Positions 11,456-22,117 of a stretch of 64,000 nt of DNA are shown here, piece by piece. Position 1 is the first letter of the stretch; each line of letters starts with the position of its first letter. The notes beneath the pieces were generated by a model. That model was not told where the DNA came from and did not search any database. It was given only the letters and a program-made list of their open reading frames with translations. The position numbers were made by a program, and so were the translations under genes. The DNA is from Rhodamnia argentea (lineage: Eukaryota > Streptophyta > Magnoliopsida > Myrtales > Myrtaceae). Where the stretch lies: contig NC_063160.1 of the NCBI RefSeq assembly GCF_020921035.1, forward strand, positions 15,031,095 through 15,095,094, in the 5' to 3' direction.

Positions 11456-12667
11456 CCATACCTTATATTGTGTAGAAATTCGTAGGCGAGAATTTAAGTT
11501 GGGTGACTTGCATAGTTTAGTGGAGACACGAAATATATTTCAGTGTCTGATTCTCGAGAAATATACTTTGATTACTCGATATTCGTTTCGTATTAATTTT
11601 ATAGAATGTTGACGAAATACGATTGATTATTAATAGAGATCGATACGCTGCGAGTTTACGTAGTTGATTTCAAATTTACTAATATATATAATTATTTACA
11701 TCCAGTAAATTTTGCCAAAACGTTTTGATAGGTTTGAAATATTTTTTTTAATGTATCTATGTTTGAAACTGACACCAATTTTTGTTTATGTAGCGATTGT
11801 TCTTTTGCCACCCGGTGAGCACTTCATCCCTTAGCTTGCCGATGCAGCTTGGGAGAGATGAGGTCATATATTGTCTCAACTAATTTCTTTAGTCCATAAA
11901 TGCACCTAATGATTTATCCCAAAACTTGGCCAACGGATAACCATTTCTTCCTTCATTTCATCAAAATATCCCACTTGTAGCAAGTGAAGATGAAGCTACA
12001 TGCCCTACCTATAAACTTAGAGGCCACTTGAATCGATCCTATTGGGCCACCTGCCCTTGCAATCATTATTTTAACTCCAAGACAATTAATTACTTTAACT
12101 ACGGTTAAGTCCCCTTCATTCTTCACTTGCCGAATGGACAAGAAGCTTTCTATATAAAAGGCACTGAGGTCTCCACTCATTCACTGTACTTAATAGCTTC
12201 CATTCACTCTCTCCACTCTTTCGCTTCCAATTCTATGAATAGAACGAAGGTCCCACGATTGTGTTACTAAAAGTTTCTGCCTTCGTCGTTCGATTTCGGA
12301 CGAGGTATATTATTGGTTGTTATAACTTTCTATTAAAGAGTTTTTGTCGTTTTCAAAATAAAACGTACATTGATTTTTGGCTTTGTTCATTTAGTTTGAA
12401 GGGAACTAAAGCGCTAATTTTCGGCTCAAATCATTTTAAGGTAAGTGAAAACTCTAAGCGCTAAGTTAGAATGATTTACTTGGTGCTCTGAACTTGGTTC
12501 TTGTTGCTGGTTAGCTTAGTTACATTTGAAGGTATACATGAAAAAAAAAAAAGGAATAGATTTAGCAAGTAAAGTTAATATACTGAATTATTACGTTTTG
12601 ATTGAATAAAAATGGGTGTTGGACTGTTATATTTTTTTTAGAGTCGGCAATACGTTGGTGGAAAGAG

Positions 12668-12710
<43 letters not shown>

Positions 12711-13383
12711 GTAGTTATTAATTTTATTGTTGATATGGGAATGAAATACCGAAACCTTTTGAGTACCAAAGTCACTAAAGTTCTACATAACAGTTGTTTA
12801 TGGAAGTTACCGAAAGGGATTGATGGGGTTAGGAAGTCACCCAACTAGATTTGGTGAGGTATGAATTTTTTTTGCTTGGAGGGAGATTTTTCTTTCATAT
12901 CTTTCGAGATGGCAAGAGCTCGTTTAACTTGAATATCATAAGGAATTTGATCAACCCTAACTTAAATCTTACTACAGAAACTTGATATCAAAGAAGAGTT
13001 CGACCCAATGCCTTATTTCTGTCCTAGTTTTCCTTTCCAAGTGAAATCTCCTAGTATATGAAAGCGATCTAAGATTTCAATTCTTCCATGTTTCAGCAGT
13101 AGCACACTGTTCCGTGGAGCTACCATGAAAGATATAGTCTGGAGTTTTCTATTCTTCTGAAATAAAAGGAATTTTTTTATAATTTTCTTCTCTTTTCCTT
13201 ATTTACATTTTCCTTTTCTTTTTTCATTTTCATTTTTCCCTCTTTCCCTCCGCCGGCCACCTCGTCGATGGCTGGTGGCTGTTGTCGGCTTCGTTAACTC
13301 ATTTTTCTAAGTGAACCAAAGCATCATAAAATGAGTAAAATGTTTTCTTGAAAAATATTTTTCATGAAACAAATGGAGACTTA
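11456..13383. other. Intergenic DNA, no gene seen
   Basis: AT-rich with one long AT microsatellite (12671-12708). Around 12150-12240 there is a CT-rich run that resembles a plant leader (ACTCTCTCCACTCTTTCGC) after TATATAAAAG (about 12151), but no convincing coding exon follows. Confidence 0.4.
12671..12708. repeat. AT dinucleotide microsatellite
   Basis: Perfect AT/TA run of about 38 bp. It is likely to vary in length between individuals. Confidence 0.95.
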
Positions 13384-14291
13384 GGGCGCGCATGGTAACA
13401 CTTCAGAAATTCCATTTCTTTGCTAGAAGCCCATTTGGCGGAGAAATGTGTTTGATAAAAACCCGATCGAAGTAGAAATCCGTTTGGTAAAAAAATTGAC
13501 TTATGGTAGGATTTTTCACTTCAAGCAAGATTTTTCACTTCTAATAGGATTTTTAGCCAATTTTGAAAAGTAAAAAATTTTAATTTCTCGACTCCCGAAT
13601 GACTTTTTGCACCACACCCGCCTCCGTCGATCACCGTTGCTATGACAGCCGACCACGGCCGCCGTGGCCGCAGCCGACCGCCGACCATAGCCACCGCAGC
13701 CGCCGCCGCCAACCCAAACCGCCTCCGTCAACCACCGTTCACGTGATTGCCGGCCGCCGACCACAGTTGCCGTGGCCGCGGCCGACCGCCGACCATAGCC
13801 GCCGCCGCCAACCATAGCCGCCTCCGTCAACCACCGTTACTGTGATCGCCGCCGCCGACCACGGCCGCCGCCGGCCTCTGTCCATCGCAGCCTCCGGCTG
13901 CCGCCGACCGCCGCCACCGCCCGCCGCCGACCATCGCCGTCGCAGCCCACCGACCACCGCCAACCCCTATTGATCGCCGCCGCCGCCGACCACCACTGCT
14001 GTCCGTCGCCGCCCGCCGCCTCCGGCAGCCACCGACCGCCGCCGACCGCCGACCATTGCCGACCACTGCCGCGGCCGCCGACCACCGCTACCATCGACTA
14101 TCGCCACCGAAGATTTTGTTAATAATGTTTCAAAAGTAGAAATTTTCAACCGTTATCAAATGAATTTTTTTGATCAGAAGTCAATCTAGTGCATAAGTAG
14201 AAAAATCAACTTTTACTTTTGAGGAGGAGTAGAGAAATCAACTTCCGATCGGAAATTGATTTCTCATGCAGAAGTGTTTTCATGCGCACTC
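13384..14291. mobile_element. PIF/Harbinger-like element with a CCG-rich core, 908 bp
   Basis: Inverted ends are GGGCGCGCATGGTAACACTT (left) and, read on the other strand, GAGTGCGCATGAAAACACTT (right), flanked by TTA on both sides (13381-13383 and 14292-14294). A TTA duplication is typical of PIF/Harbinger and Tourist MITEs. Subterminal parts repeat AGAAATCAACTT/AAGTTGAT-type words. The middle, about 13620-14105, is an expanded GC-rich tract of CCGCCGACCAC units in AT-rich DNA. Long open frames there are by-products of stop-poor GC triplets. No transposase is visible. Confidence 0.8.
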
Positions 14292-14294
14292 TTA

Positions 14295-15079
14295 TAAACT
14301 TGTGAGATACGTTTGAACTAGATGTGACCGATTTTAGGAAAGGAAACCAACAAGGAACTGCCCACTAAGGGCCACTTCCACAAGATGGGAATCGAGAATC
14401 ACCCGTTGGTTTTGTGGATCTACTCAGAAGCCGGTCTCGAGTGGATTCATGTAATAGATCTAATAGCCAAAGTAGTGTAGGTGAATGGCTGCTGTGTCCG
14501 AACAAGTGAACTTTTTGGAGATATTTATTGTACACGTATGTTGAGCAGACACAGTATAGACAAGACTGATTTTCTCCTCTCTTTTTCGCTCCCCTAGGGT
14601 CCCCCCCCAAACCACCGCCAAGCCCCTTGCAGCAAATTTTGAGGGAGATAGAGGGATCATTCTCTGTCCCTCCCCCACCCCTCATCTTCTTCATTTTCTT
14701 TTTGTTTTCTTATTTCTCGTATCCTCAACTTCCTTTTGCAGTTTTTTTAGTTGATTTCGAATAATCCCGTTGACTTCTTCCTTGTGAAGAGTTTTGTCCA
14801 ATAAGCTCAAAAGTTCAAAGCGTGAGCGTTTTGAAAGTATTAGCTATTCTGATTCTGCTTGCTCATTTTGGCTTCGGTACTTACTCCATATAGTTGAGCA
14901 CGGTTTCCCTCTACTGTTTCTGCAGTTGGCTTATTTGAAGTAATTTTGTGATCGGTTGGTTTCTTTTTTACAAATCTTCTCACTCAATCTAAAATTAGAT
15001 TTATATTTGGACGCTCTTTTATTCCGATCTAGAAATAGAACGGGAATTTATAAGGTGTTTTCTGTACTCTATCAACCGA
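14295..15079. other. Intergenic DNA, no gene seen
   Basis: No recognisable coding exon. A pyrimidine-rich stretch with a C run lies near 14575-14610. The right end may belong to the dispersed family that is clear from 15080. Confidence 0.35.
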
Positions 15080-15298
15080 TTAGTTTTGTTCTTATCTTTA
15101 TTTAATGATAGTGTTGGGGACGTCAAACTTAGGAGCACACTGCCTTTTGGCAAAGCTGTAAGTGAAGAAGCATATCTCGGCATGCGCTCATCATTAGTGC
15201 GAGATTCAGTTGGCTGCCATTTGGGATTCGATGCTATGACAGACCCGTCTTTGCCTTTGTGGTGGAATGAAGAATCTCTGCAGATCGTATCGGGTTGA
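15080..15298 (+). repeat. Dispersed repeat family copy 3
   Basis: Reads GATAGTGTTGGGGACGTCAA then GGAGCACACTGCCTTTTGGC, matching copy 2. Its frame continues NDSVGDVKLRSTLPFGKAVS, RSSLVRDSVGCHLG and WWNEESLQIVSG before a stop. It has the longest open frame of the three copies, but no methionine start or domain that I recognise. Confidence 0.5.
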
Positions 15299-16213
15299 TT
15301 TATTTTTCAGATTTACTTGATTTGTTTATTTTTCATCTTTGTCTTGAAGTCACGTATCTCTTTTTCAAGTGAAATGAAAATATTGCTTCCAACAAAAAAA
15401 GAAAAAAGAAAAACAGACACAGCAAAGAAGGTAGTGAATCGTATTTCTTGAACACCCAATTCATAAAAAAGAAATGAAAGGGAAAAATAAAATCACCACA
15501 CACCCACAAATCATTAAGGCCAACTCTATCTAATACAAAAGCAAAATTGTCGCCTAAGACGAGATCAAGCAATCATGATTCGGACAACAATCGAAACGTG
15601 CGAAAATCACTGCCAAGCGAGGTTGCGACTGCAGAAAGTCACGACAAGAGAGCAGTGAGTCAGGCTGTAACTACAGATCTGCGAGAGAGGCATGAGACTT
15701 GAGTGAAGAAATGAAAAGGGGGAAAATAGCATTAATTAGGGTTTTCAACTCACAGAAAGGGAGCGACAACCGACGAGGCTGGTGGTGACAAAGAGCGAGA
15801 GGGGGAGGCGAGGCAGTGATCGCGAGGGACGGTCGAAGGCGCGTCCGAGTTGGGACGAGAGAACGAGATGAGAGGGAGCCGGGACAGATCGCGAGAAAGG
15901 GTCAAGACAGAGTTTGAGAGTATGAGAAGAGAGCGAGATGCAAGAGTTAATAATTAGTAATTAGGGTTTTCATTTTTTAAATATCGAAAATTTTAAAATA
16001 TATTTCTATTACCAGTTTGGTCTGGGTGGCAGAATAGCCCGCCCCATGGGAACTGCCGATTCTAGACCGATGCGGTCTGAGTGGTTCCTGATTCTTTTGC
16101 ACACTCCTAATTTGAACAACTACAAGTTCCCTTCTCCACTTTTTTATAAAAGCGAGCGGTTTGATTGTTCAAGATAGTTTCCAAAAATTTTGATCATTCA
16201 ACAAGTATGTTAA
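15299..16213. other. Intergenic DNA, probable transposon debris
   Basis: A purine-rich tract (about 15640-15950, GAGAGAG/GCGAGG) is followed by GTTCCTGATTCTTTTGCACA and CTCCTAA (about 16083-16109). That resembles the hAT-type end at about 52493-52518 (GTTCCTGGTTCTTCTGCACA, TCCCTAA). I could not find a matching left end. Confidence 0.35.
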
Positions 16214-16775
16214 TAAGGCAAAGGGAAAATTCTAATTAAAGGCCCGAATTGCCTTCGTTTTCTCAAATAAGGATATGAAATGGTCATTATTTTAAATAAA
16301 GGCATAAAGTGCCCTCCTTATTTGAAATAAGAGTTTGAAGTGATTATACATGTTTTAAATAAAGGCCTGACCTCGCCGTGCCCGCCAAATTTTTTGGCCT
16401 GTCAAGGGCATTTTTAGCAAAATACAATTTTAATATAATTTTAGTTAAGTTAAATAAAAATTAAAAATTAAAATTAAAATACATAAAAAGAAAAATAAGG
16501 CCCTCTCGCTTGTGTTTACTTTTTTTTACTATTTTTTTTTGTTAGAAAACCAAAAAAAAAAAAGAAGGAAAAAAAAGAATTTTTTTTAAAAAGTAAATGA
16601 CGAAAATGGCCCTAACTAACTGGTGAGAGGTGCGACCAAAAAAAAAAATGGCAAGAGGTCTTTTTTTTTAGACTAATATAGTCACTTCAAAGCCTTATTT
16701 GAAATGATAAGGGCACTTAAAGTCCTTATTTGAAACAAGTTCCACTTCATGCCTTTATTTAAAATTTTCCTTACA
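16214..16775. repeat. Fold-back (inverted-repeat) element
   Basis: The left arm contains AAGGGAAAATTCTAATTAAA and repeated AAATAAAGGC/AAATAAGG words. The right arm contains their complements (GCCTTTATTTAAAATTTTCC). The middle is A/T homopolymer-rich. The arms can pair into a long hairpin, as in plant MITEs. The target duplication is unclear, so the family is not assigned. Confidence 0.55.
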
Positions 16776-17442
16776 GCGAATGATGATGATGATAATAATA
16801 ATAATAATAATACGGTGAATGATGAAAAAAAAATATCCAATGAAACATCAAAGTAAAAAATGATCGACATACTAAGCGGGTCACAAGTGTAAGGCATCAA
16901 TTCAAAGAGGATTATAAAGCCCAACATTTTCAGAAGAGCGATGCTAGGCAACCTAAACCTAGTCCACGGGACAGACATCCTAAATGGTTCACACATTCAG
17001 TGTCCAATAACAGTCTGTCTTGCCGATTAGCCTTTCCGAGAGAGCCTGTAAACTTTCTAAAATACATTGGTAGGCATGGGCTTCGTACATCTCATAGGAA
17101 TGAATGGATAATCAATCTGGCCCATCATTAATAGGCTGCATAATGGAATCGAGTCTCTCCTCTCCTGTTTCTTACTTTCAGTTCTTTCATGTTTGACCTA
17201 AAATTAAAGTTAAAAAGCACAGAACCAAAGCGATAATGAATCTCATTTATTCGTACTTTTCCCAAAACATTAGAGGAATTCAAGTTTGTCGACGTTTGAG
17301 CTATACTAGGGCTCATTTGAACATCCTTCTTATTTAACATAAGCGCAACCATACATTCAACCCAACATTATCGCTCGTTGTATGACATTCTAGAGGGATG
17401 TTGCTATTTAAGTACTATTTCAAGAAAGAACAAAATAAAGAT
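16776..17442 (-). other. 3' flank of gene B
   Basis: A GAT/AAT microsatellite lies at about 16780-16812. Positions about 17085-17160 match, in inverted orientation, 29590-29660 downstream of gene C (ATGAATGGATAATCAATCTG), and 17265-17380 match the immediate 3' flanks of A and C. The flank was therefore copied with the genes. Confidence 0.55.
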
Positions 17443-19557
17443 TCAAGCACCCTCATGCTTGAAAAATGCTTTCACATTGCGAGGTCCGACTACACTCAGA
17501 TTCCCATTCCACATCAGCTGCGCATACTGCCGATTAGCTCTCTCGCTCGAATGGCCGGAATCGAAGAAGACGTACTTGTCAGGATGGTGACACAATGAAT
17601 ATTCCTTCACTCCTCTCTGTCCCCCACAGGTGAAATTTCCCCTATAAGGACCCGAACCACAACACGCGATTTGCCCTTCCTTAAAACCTGAATCGATTTC
17701 AACGTATCGAAAATAAGGACTTTTAGTCAGCAAACCAGTGATGAAGAGAACAAATCCACAGGTGGTATAGAAGCAATGATGCTTAAAAACTCAAGCAAAA
17801 TTAAGTGCGCAGTACATAAACAACTCACCATATTTTGATGGGTACTGGAATCTCTTACTGCCTGAAGTGTAGTAGTCGAAGTAGGAGTACTCGAATCCTT
17901 GGAGTTGAATCTCAAGCTTAGTAAGAACTGAAGTAAGAGCAACGTTGTGAAGCTTTGCTACATTGTTGGCTTCGACTGAGCAAGAACCATTTCTTGTTGA
18001 TGCTCTCCCGCTTGGCGCACAGCCAAATTGCCCCACTCCAATCATTGCAAATTTTCTTCCTCCTACTTCATATATCCCCTGAAAAGGAAACTCAGAAAGC
18101 CATATCATCCCCTTGAAAAGGACATGACAATTACCATATGTTTGGCAAGTCTGATTATCCGAGGCCAGAATGACGAGGCGCGCCCCCTTAAAATCTCTCG
18201 GAATGATGAATTAGTCGAGGTACGCTCGGATACCAACTTACCGCCGACTAAAAAGACGCCAAAATATTCGCATTCTATGCTTGTGCTACACAGGGAGCTA
18301 TATAAGGAACAAATAACTAAGTGACATGATAGAGTTGGATATCAAATCATGACATATGGACAAGGGAATGAGAAAGAACTACTTTTAGTACTCACTTGCC
18401 AGTTCGGATTAAGCACACATGTTTAGTCATGTCAACACCAAAGAACATGTAATGTGAATTCCTTTCATTTTGGAGTTTATTTTGATATACATTAGCTTTT
18501 GCACGTAAAGCTGTCGAATTGTATCCACTTATATCAGAAATTTCAGGATATCACAAGGTCCATAAAAATGGGGAAATTACCAAAAAATTCTATACCATTG
18601 CAATTGTGTCAATTCAGTTCAAATTTTTTTTTTAACTAATTGGATCCGAAACCTTTTGCAACTAGAAAATACTTTATTGAGAGTGGGTAGATATTGGAAT
18701 TCTTGTTAGTTTCGTACCTTGAGCACAGTGGTGATGTTTCCAATCACCATCCCCACGTAATCTTCCATGGAAATGGACTGAAACAGAGCTGGATAAGAGA
18801 GAGGCATCCCGTAATCATTGGTTCCGATGCTAATTAAGTAGACACCGTCCTTAATTATCCTCTTCGCCTTCTCGCTCCCCATCTCCTTCCTCAGCTTCTT
18901 CTCCAGCTGTTCAAGCTGCTTCAGCTGCGTCTTCAAGTCCACCACCTGATAAAATTTAAAAACACGAACTTGTTCATTTCCCATCTTTCTTGCAGTCTCA
19001 GAAAATGAAAATATTCATGTTAAATAAAGCTTCGAGCCAAAAAAGTAGGTGAAAATGGACATACATATCCTTCAGAAGTGCCAACCAAAGCGCCGGCTCC
19101 GCCGGATGCGAAATTCGCCCCTCCCATGAATTCATCATCTTTCATTTGGAGATATGGTGGAATCAGCGGCAGATTTGCATATTCAGCTGCATAACCAAAA
19201 GAAAAACAAGAAAAAACAAAATAGAACAACACATATATTAAGCAGTAACTCATGAGGAAATAAATAGAATTTGTGTACAAGTGACACGGCAAAGAAGAAG
19301 TTACCGATGAAATCGACGATGAGACGACCATCGGAGAATCTGCCAGTGGGAATGCGGAAGAACGTCTCGCCGTAAGGAGGAAAATTTGCTCTGAAACCTG
19401 CAGTGGTGTTTATGTAGTTGTTGGTCCCCGCATCGTTAATGGAGTCGCCCAAGACGAACAGAGCAACACCTTTCCAAGATTGATTCTCGCAGCGAGCGGA
19501 GACGAAGAGGCTTGCAAGAACAGCGAAGAGAACAGCTTGGAGAGTGGGAGTCGACAT
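17443..19557 (-). CDS. GDSL esterase/lipase, gene B (subtype I, inverted)
   Basis: Five minus-strand exons join in frame: 19557-19305, 19186-19065, 18945-18718, 18078-17829, 17687-17443; the product is 365 residues. The signal peptide is MSTPTLQAVLFAVLASLFVS. Catalytic blocks are [35 protein letters not shown] and FDSGHSSERANRQ, all intact. The start aligns with MSTP/MSSP of genes C and E; an upstream in-frame methionine 15 codons earlier (MYQAEEDEHRP...) has a homologous but methionine-less sequence in gene A and is probably leader. It is the only array member on the minus strand and is closest to gene A in exon and promoter sequence. Intron 3 is 639 bp and contains dispersed-repeat wording. 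Its promoter carries a transposon at 19815. Confidence 0.92.
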
Positions 19558-19814
19558 GATGAACAGTGTTGGACGATGTTCGTCCTCTTCAGCTTGGTAC
19601 ATAAATATATATCGGAAAAATATGATGACGGAAGTATTTGTTCCAAAGTCTTCTGTCCGTACATTGACCAGGACTCGTGAACTTGGGAGATAAGTCTGTA
19701 CAAGAAAGAGTCCGACGATGTGTTCTTACTTCTATTCTCACTTCGGCCGCCTGAGCTCAACACGTGAAGCGCAAGGCGGCTTTCGTCAAGGAGACATGTC
19801 TCTAACCAAATTTA
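19558..19814 (-). promoter_or_regulatory. Proximal promoter of gene B
   Basis: A TATA-like ATATATAT lies at 19605-19612, about 50 bp upstream of the ATG. The next 200 bp mirror the gene A promoter, including the TTGAC-containing core at about 19775-19800. The homology is interrupted exactly at 19814/19815 by a transposon and resumes at about 20547. Confidence 0.6.
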
Positions 19815-20546
19815 GGGTGTGTTTGTTTTACTGAAAACGTTTGTCTGGAACTGGTTTTTCGAAAAATAATTTTTGGGAAATAATTTTCGAGGAAAACGGT
19901 TTCTTTTCCTTTGTTTGGTGATATGTGATGGAAAATATTTTATGATGTTTGATTTTCATTTGGAAAATAATTCCACTTTAATTACTTTATCTTAGGCAAA
20001 AAGAAAATCAAATTTTTAATTCTACATTCTATATATTATATATTATATTTTTTCTTCTCCTTCTTCCTTCTCTTCTCCTTCCTTATTCCTTCTGCAACAC
20101 CTGCCTCCTTCCTTCAGCGATGCTAATGGCCTTGGGCGAGCTCGAGCTCGCTAGCGAAAGGCGAGGTTGAGCTCGCTGGCGGATCTGCCTTAGGCGGCCG
20201 GCAAGCCTCGAGGCCGCTAGATCCAACGGCCTCGAGTCTTGCCGGGACTAGGCAAGCCTGGCCAATGGCCTCGAGACTCGCCGGTGGCCGCTGCTGGCCA
20301 GTCGCAACAAGGGAGTAGGAAAAAAAAAAGAAAAAGCATAGAAAATAATATTAAAACATTAAAAATTTTAAAATTTTAAAAAAATTAATTTTAAAAAATG
20401 TTTTCACCTCTTTAAATTGAGGAATCCACTTTTTTGATTTTATACATAAACTTTCCATTGGCCGGATCATTTTCCGGTGAACCAAACGGATAAAAGTCTG
20501 AAAAATTAATTCTGGAAAAACACTTTTCCCCGAAACTAACACACCT
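19815..20546. mobile_element. PIF/Harbinger-like element in the gene B promoter, about 732 bp
   Basis: The ends are GGGTGTGTTTGTTTTACTG and, on the other strand, AGGTGTGTTAGTTTCGGGG. TTA flanks both sides (19812-19814 and 20547-20549). The gene A promoter keeps the empty site: around 8213-8222 it reads, on the minus strand, CCAAATTTAGAGTCGC without the insert. Subterminal regions are rich in GGAAAA/TTTTCC words, and 20140-20300 is GC-rich (GGCGAGCTCGAGCTCG). No transposase is visible. If the duplication is read as TTTA, the right boundary is 20545. Confidence 0.85.
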
Positions 20547-20549
20547 TTA

Positions 20550-20857
20550 GAGTCGCTTTCTACCTGATGCCCACTTTGACAAAACACAGGCTTAGATGAT
20601 TCAAATGGAGTTCTTCGTGCGAGCACCAGAGCATACTTCTGGCTAACACACCATCTGGAGTTACACGCCAGCCTAATAGCCTATATCTAGACGACGGTGT
20701 CCGGAGTACGTTAAGTCGATGAGCACCCCTCGCTTTGTTTCTGGCACCGCAGAAGGGGGCACCGATCAAACCCATCTCAAGTGCCATAGCGTGCTTCTAA
20801 TCACAACTAACCCGAGGCCTGAAGGGGTAAAATGCTTCGTTCTATTAGTATTACAAT
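20550..20857 (-). other. Distal upstream flank of gene B
   Basis: Positions 20547-20670 match 8090-8215 in inverted orientation (CATTTGAATCATCTAAGCC shared). The region ends near the hAT-type boundary at 20858. No separate gene is seen. Confidence 0.5.
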
Positions 20858-22117
20858 CGGAGGTGTCAAATGGGTGGGTTGGGTCGGGTTTGGGTCGGAT
20901 CGAATATGATCCAACCCATATTGACCCGTCTAACCGGTTTTGACTCATATCTAATGATCCATATCCGATCCAACAACCCGATCCATTTTGGCCCATATTA
21001 TCAAGATACATTAATATTTTAGGAAACTTGTACAACCTATTTAACCTACTTTACGCTCGTTTCATATATATGTTACCTAGATAAAAACTTTACATCAAAT
21101 AAAAGAAGCAAATTAAATAATAAAAAATTAATAAATAAAGTAAAAATGTAAAAAAAAATCTATAAGTTGAAGTACTAATAAAAAATGGCTGCCAAAATGG
21201 GTTTTGACCCACATATTTTGTTTTATCAGTTGTGAACCATATTTAATGAGGTCAGTTTCGTACGGGTAACTCGGTTTTTTGTTAAAATTCGATCCAATCT
21301 GGTCAAGACGAGCTTATTTCACCAAGCAAATGAAATTTCGCAGTGCTCTTCGATTTCAAGACGACGGGCAGAGAATCCAGCATTTTAAGAGAATGATCAG
21401 CAAAATCCATCTGCTCCATTCACGCACATCATCCATCAGATTACATCACGGAGCACTTGAATAGATAGTAGATGCTATGTATAGACAGATTCATGCTCTG
21501 ATGAAGTGGGAAAGACTAATGCAGTTTCCATGTCTCTCATCCAGGTTTCAATAGTGTACACCTATTGAGTGGCCCTCTCCTGTCATTTTTCGCCAGACCT
21601 CGACTTAGGAGTTGTTAAAAATTGATCCAATCTGGTCATTAGATCACAATTTATGACAAGCAACGAGAACACATTTGGCATCAAATGCCCAACAACACAA
21701 AACGCAAAGACTCGCCAACTTAAAAAAAAAAAAAAAAAATTCCTCCAACGATTCAACATAATCTGGAATGTTCCTCTCATCCATTTGTCAAGAGCAAGAA
21801 CGTGCAGCTTCTCCCTTGAGAAACATGAAGAGAGAGCCAAAAATTCAGAAGTCCAATAGGAAGAAGCATTATTTCAAGCTGTTGCTATGGACAATAGAAC
21901 AATTCACTCATTTGTGCATTGATTACAAGATACCCAATGGGTTCAAGTGCAGACACAAACAACTAAAACCAGACAAAATAACTCTAATGAAGGAAAGCCA
22001 ATACAAAACCAGAGCACAAATGAGGCAAGTGAAAAGGGAAGAAGAGAGAACTCACGAAAGCAACAAATTCAAGCTTCAATTGAAACCCAGTTCAAAAGGA
22101 CTCATCAGGATTCAGAG

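Noticed and set aside
13516..14149. Several overlapping minus-strand open frames rich in Gly, Arg and Ala
   Set aside because: They lie in the CCG-rich core of a transposon. GC triplet repeats lack stop codons on both strands; there is no domain, and the frames stop at the element's AT-rich arms.
17398..17598. Plus-strand open frames over exon 5 of gene B
   Set aside because: They are antisense shadows of a conserved coding exon; similar shadows occur opposite the other exons.
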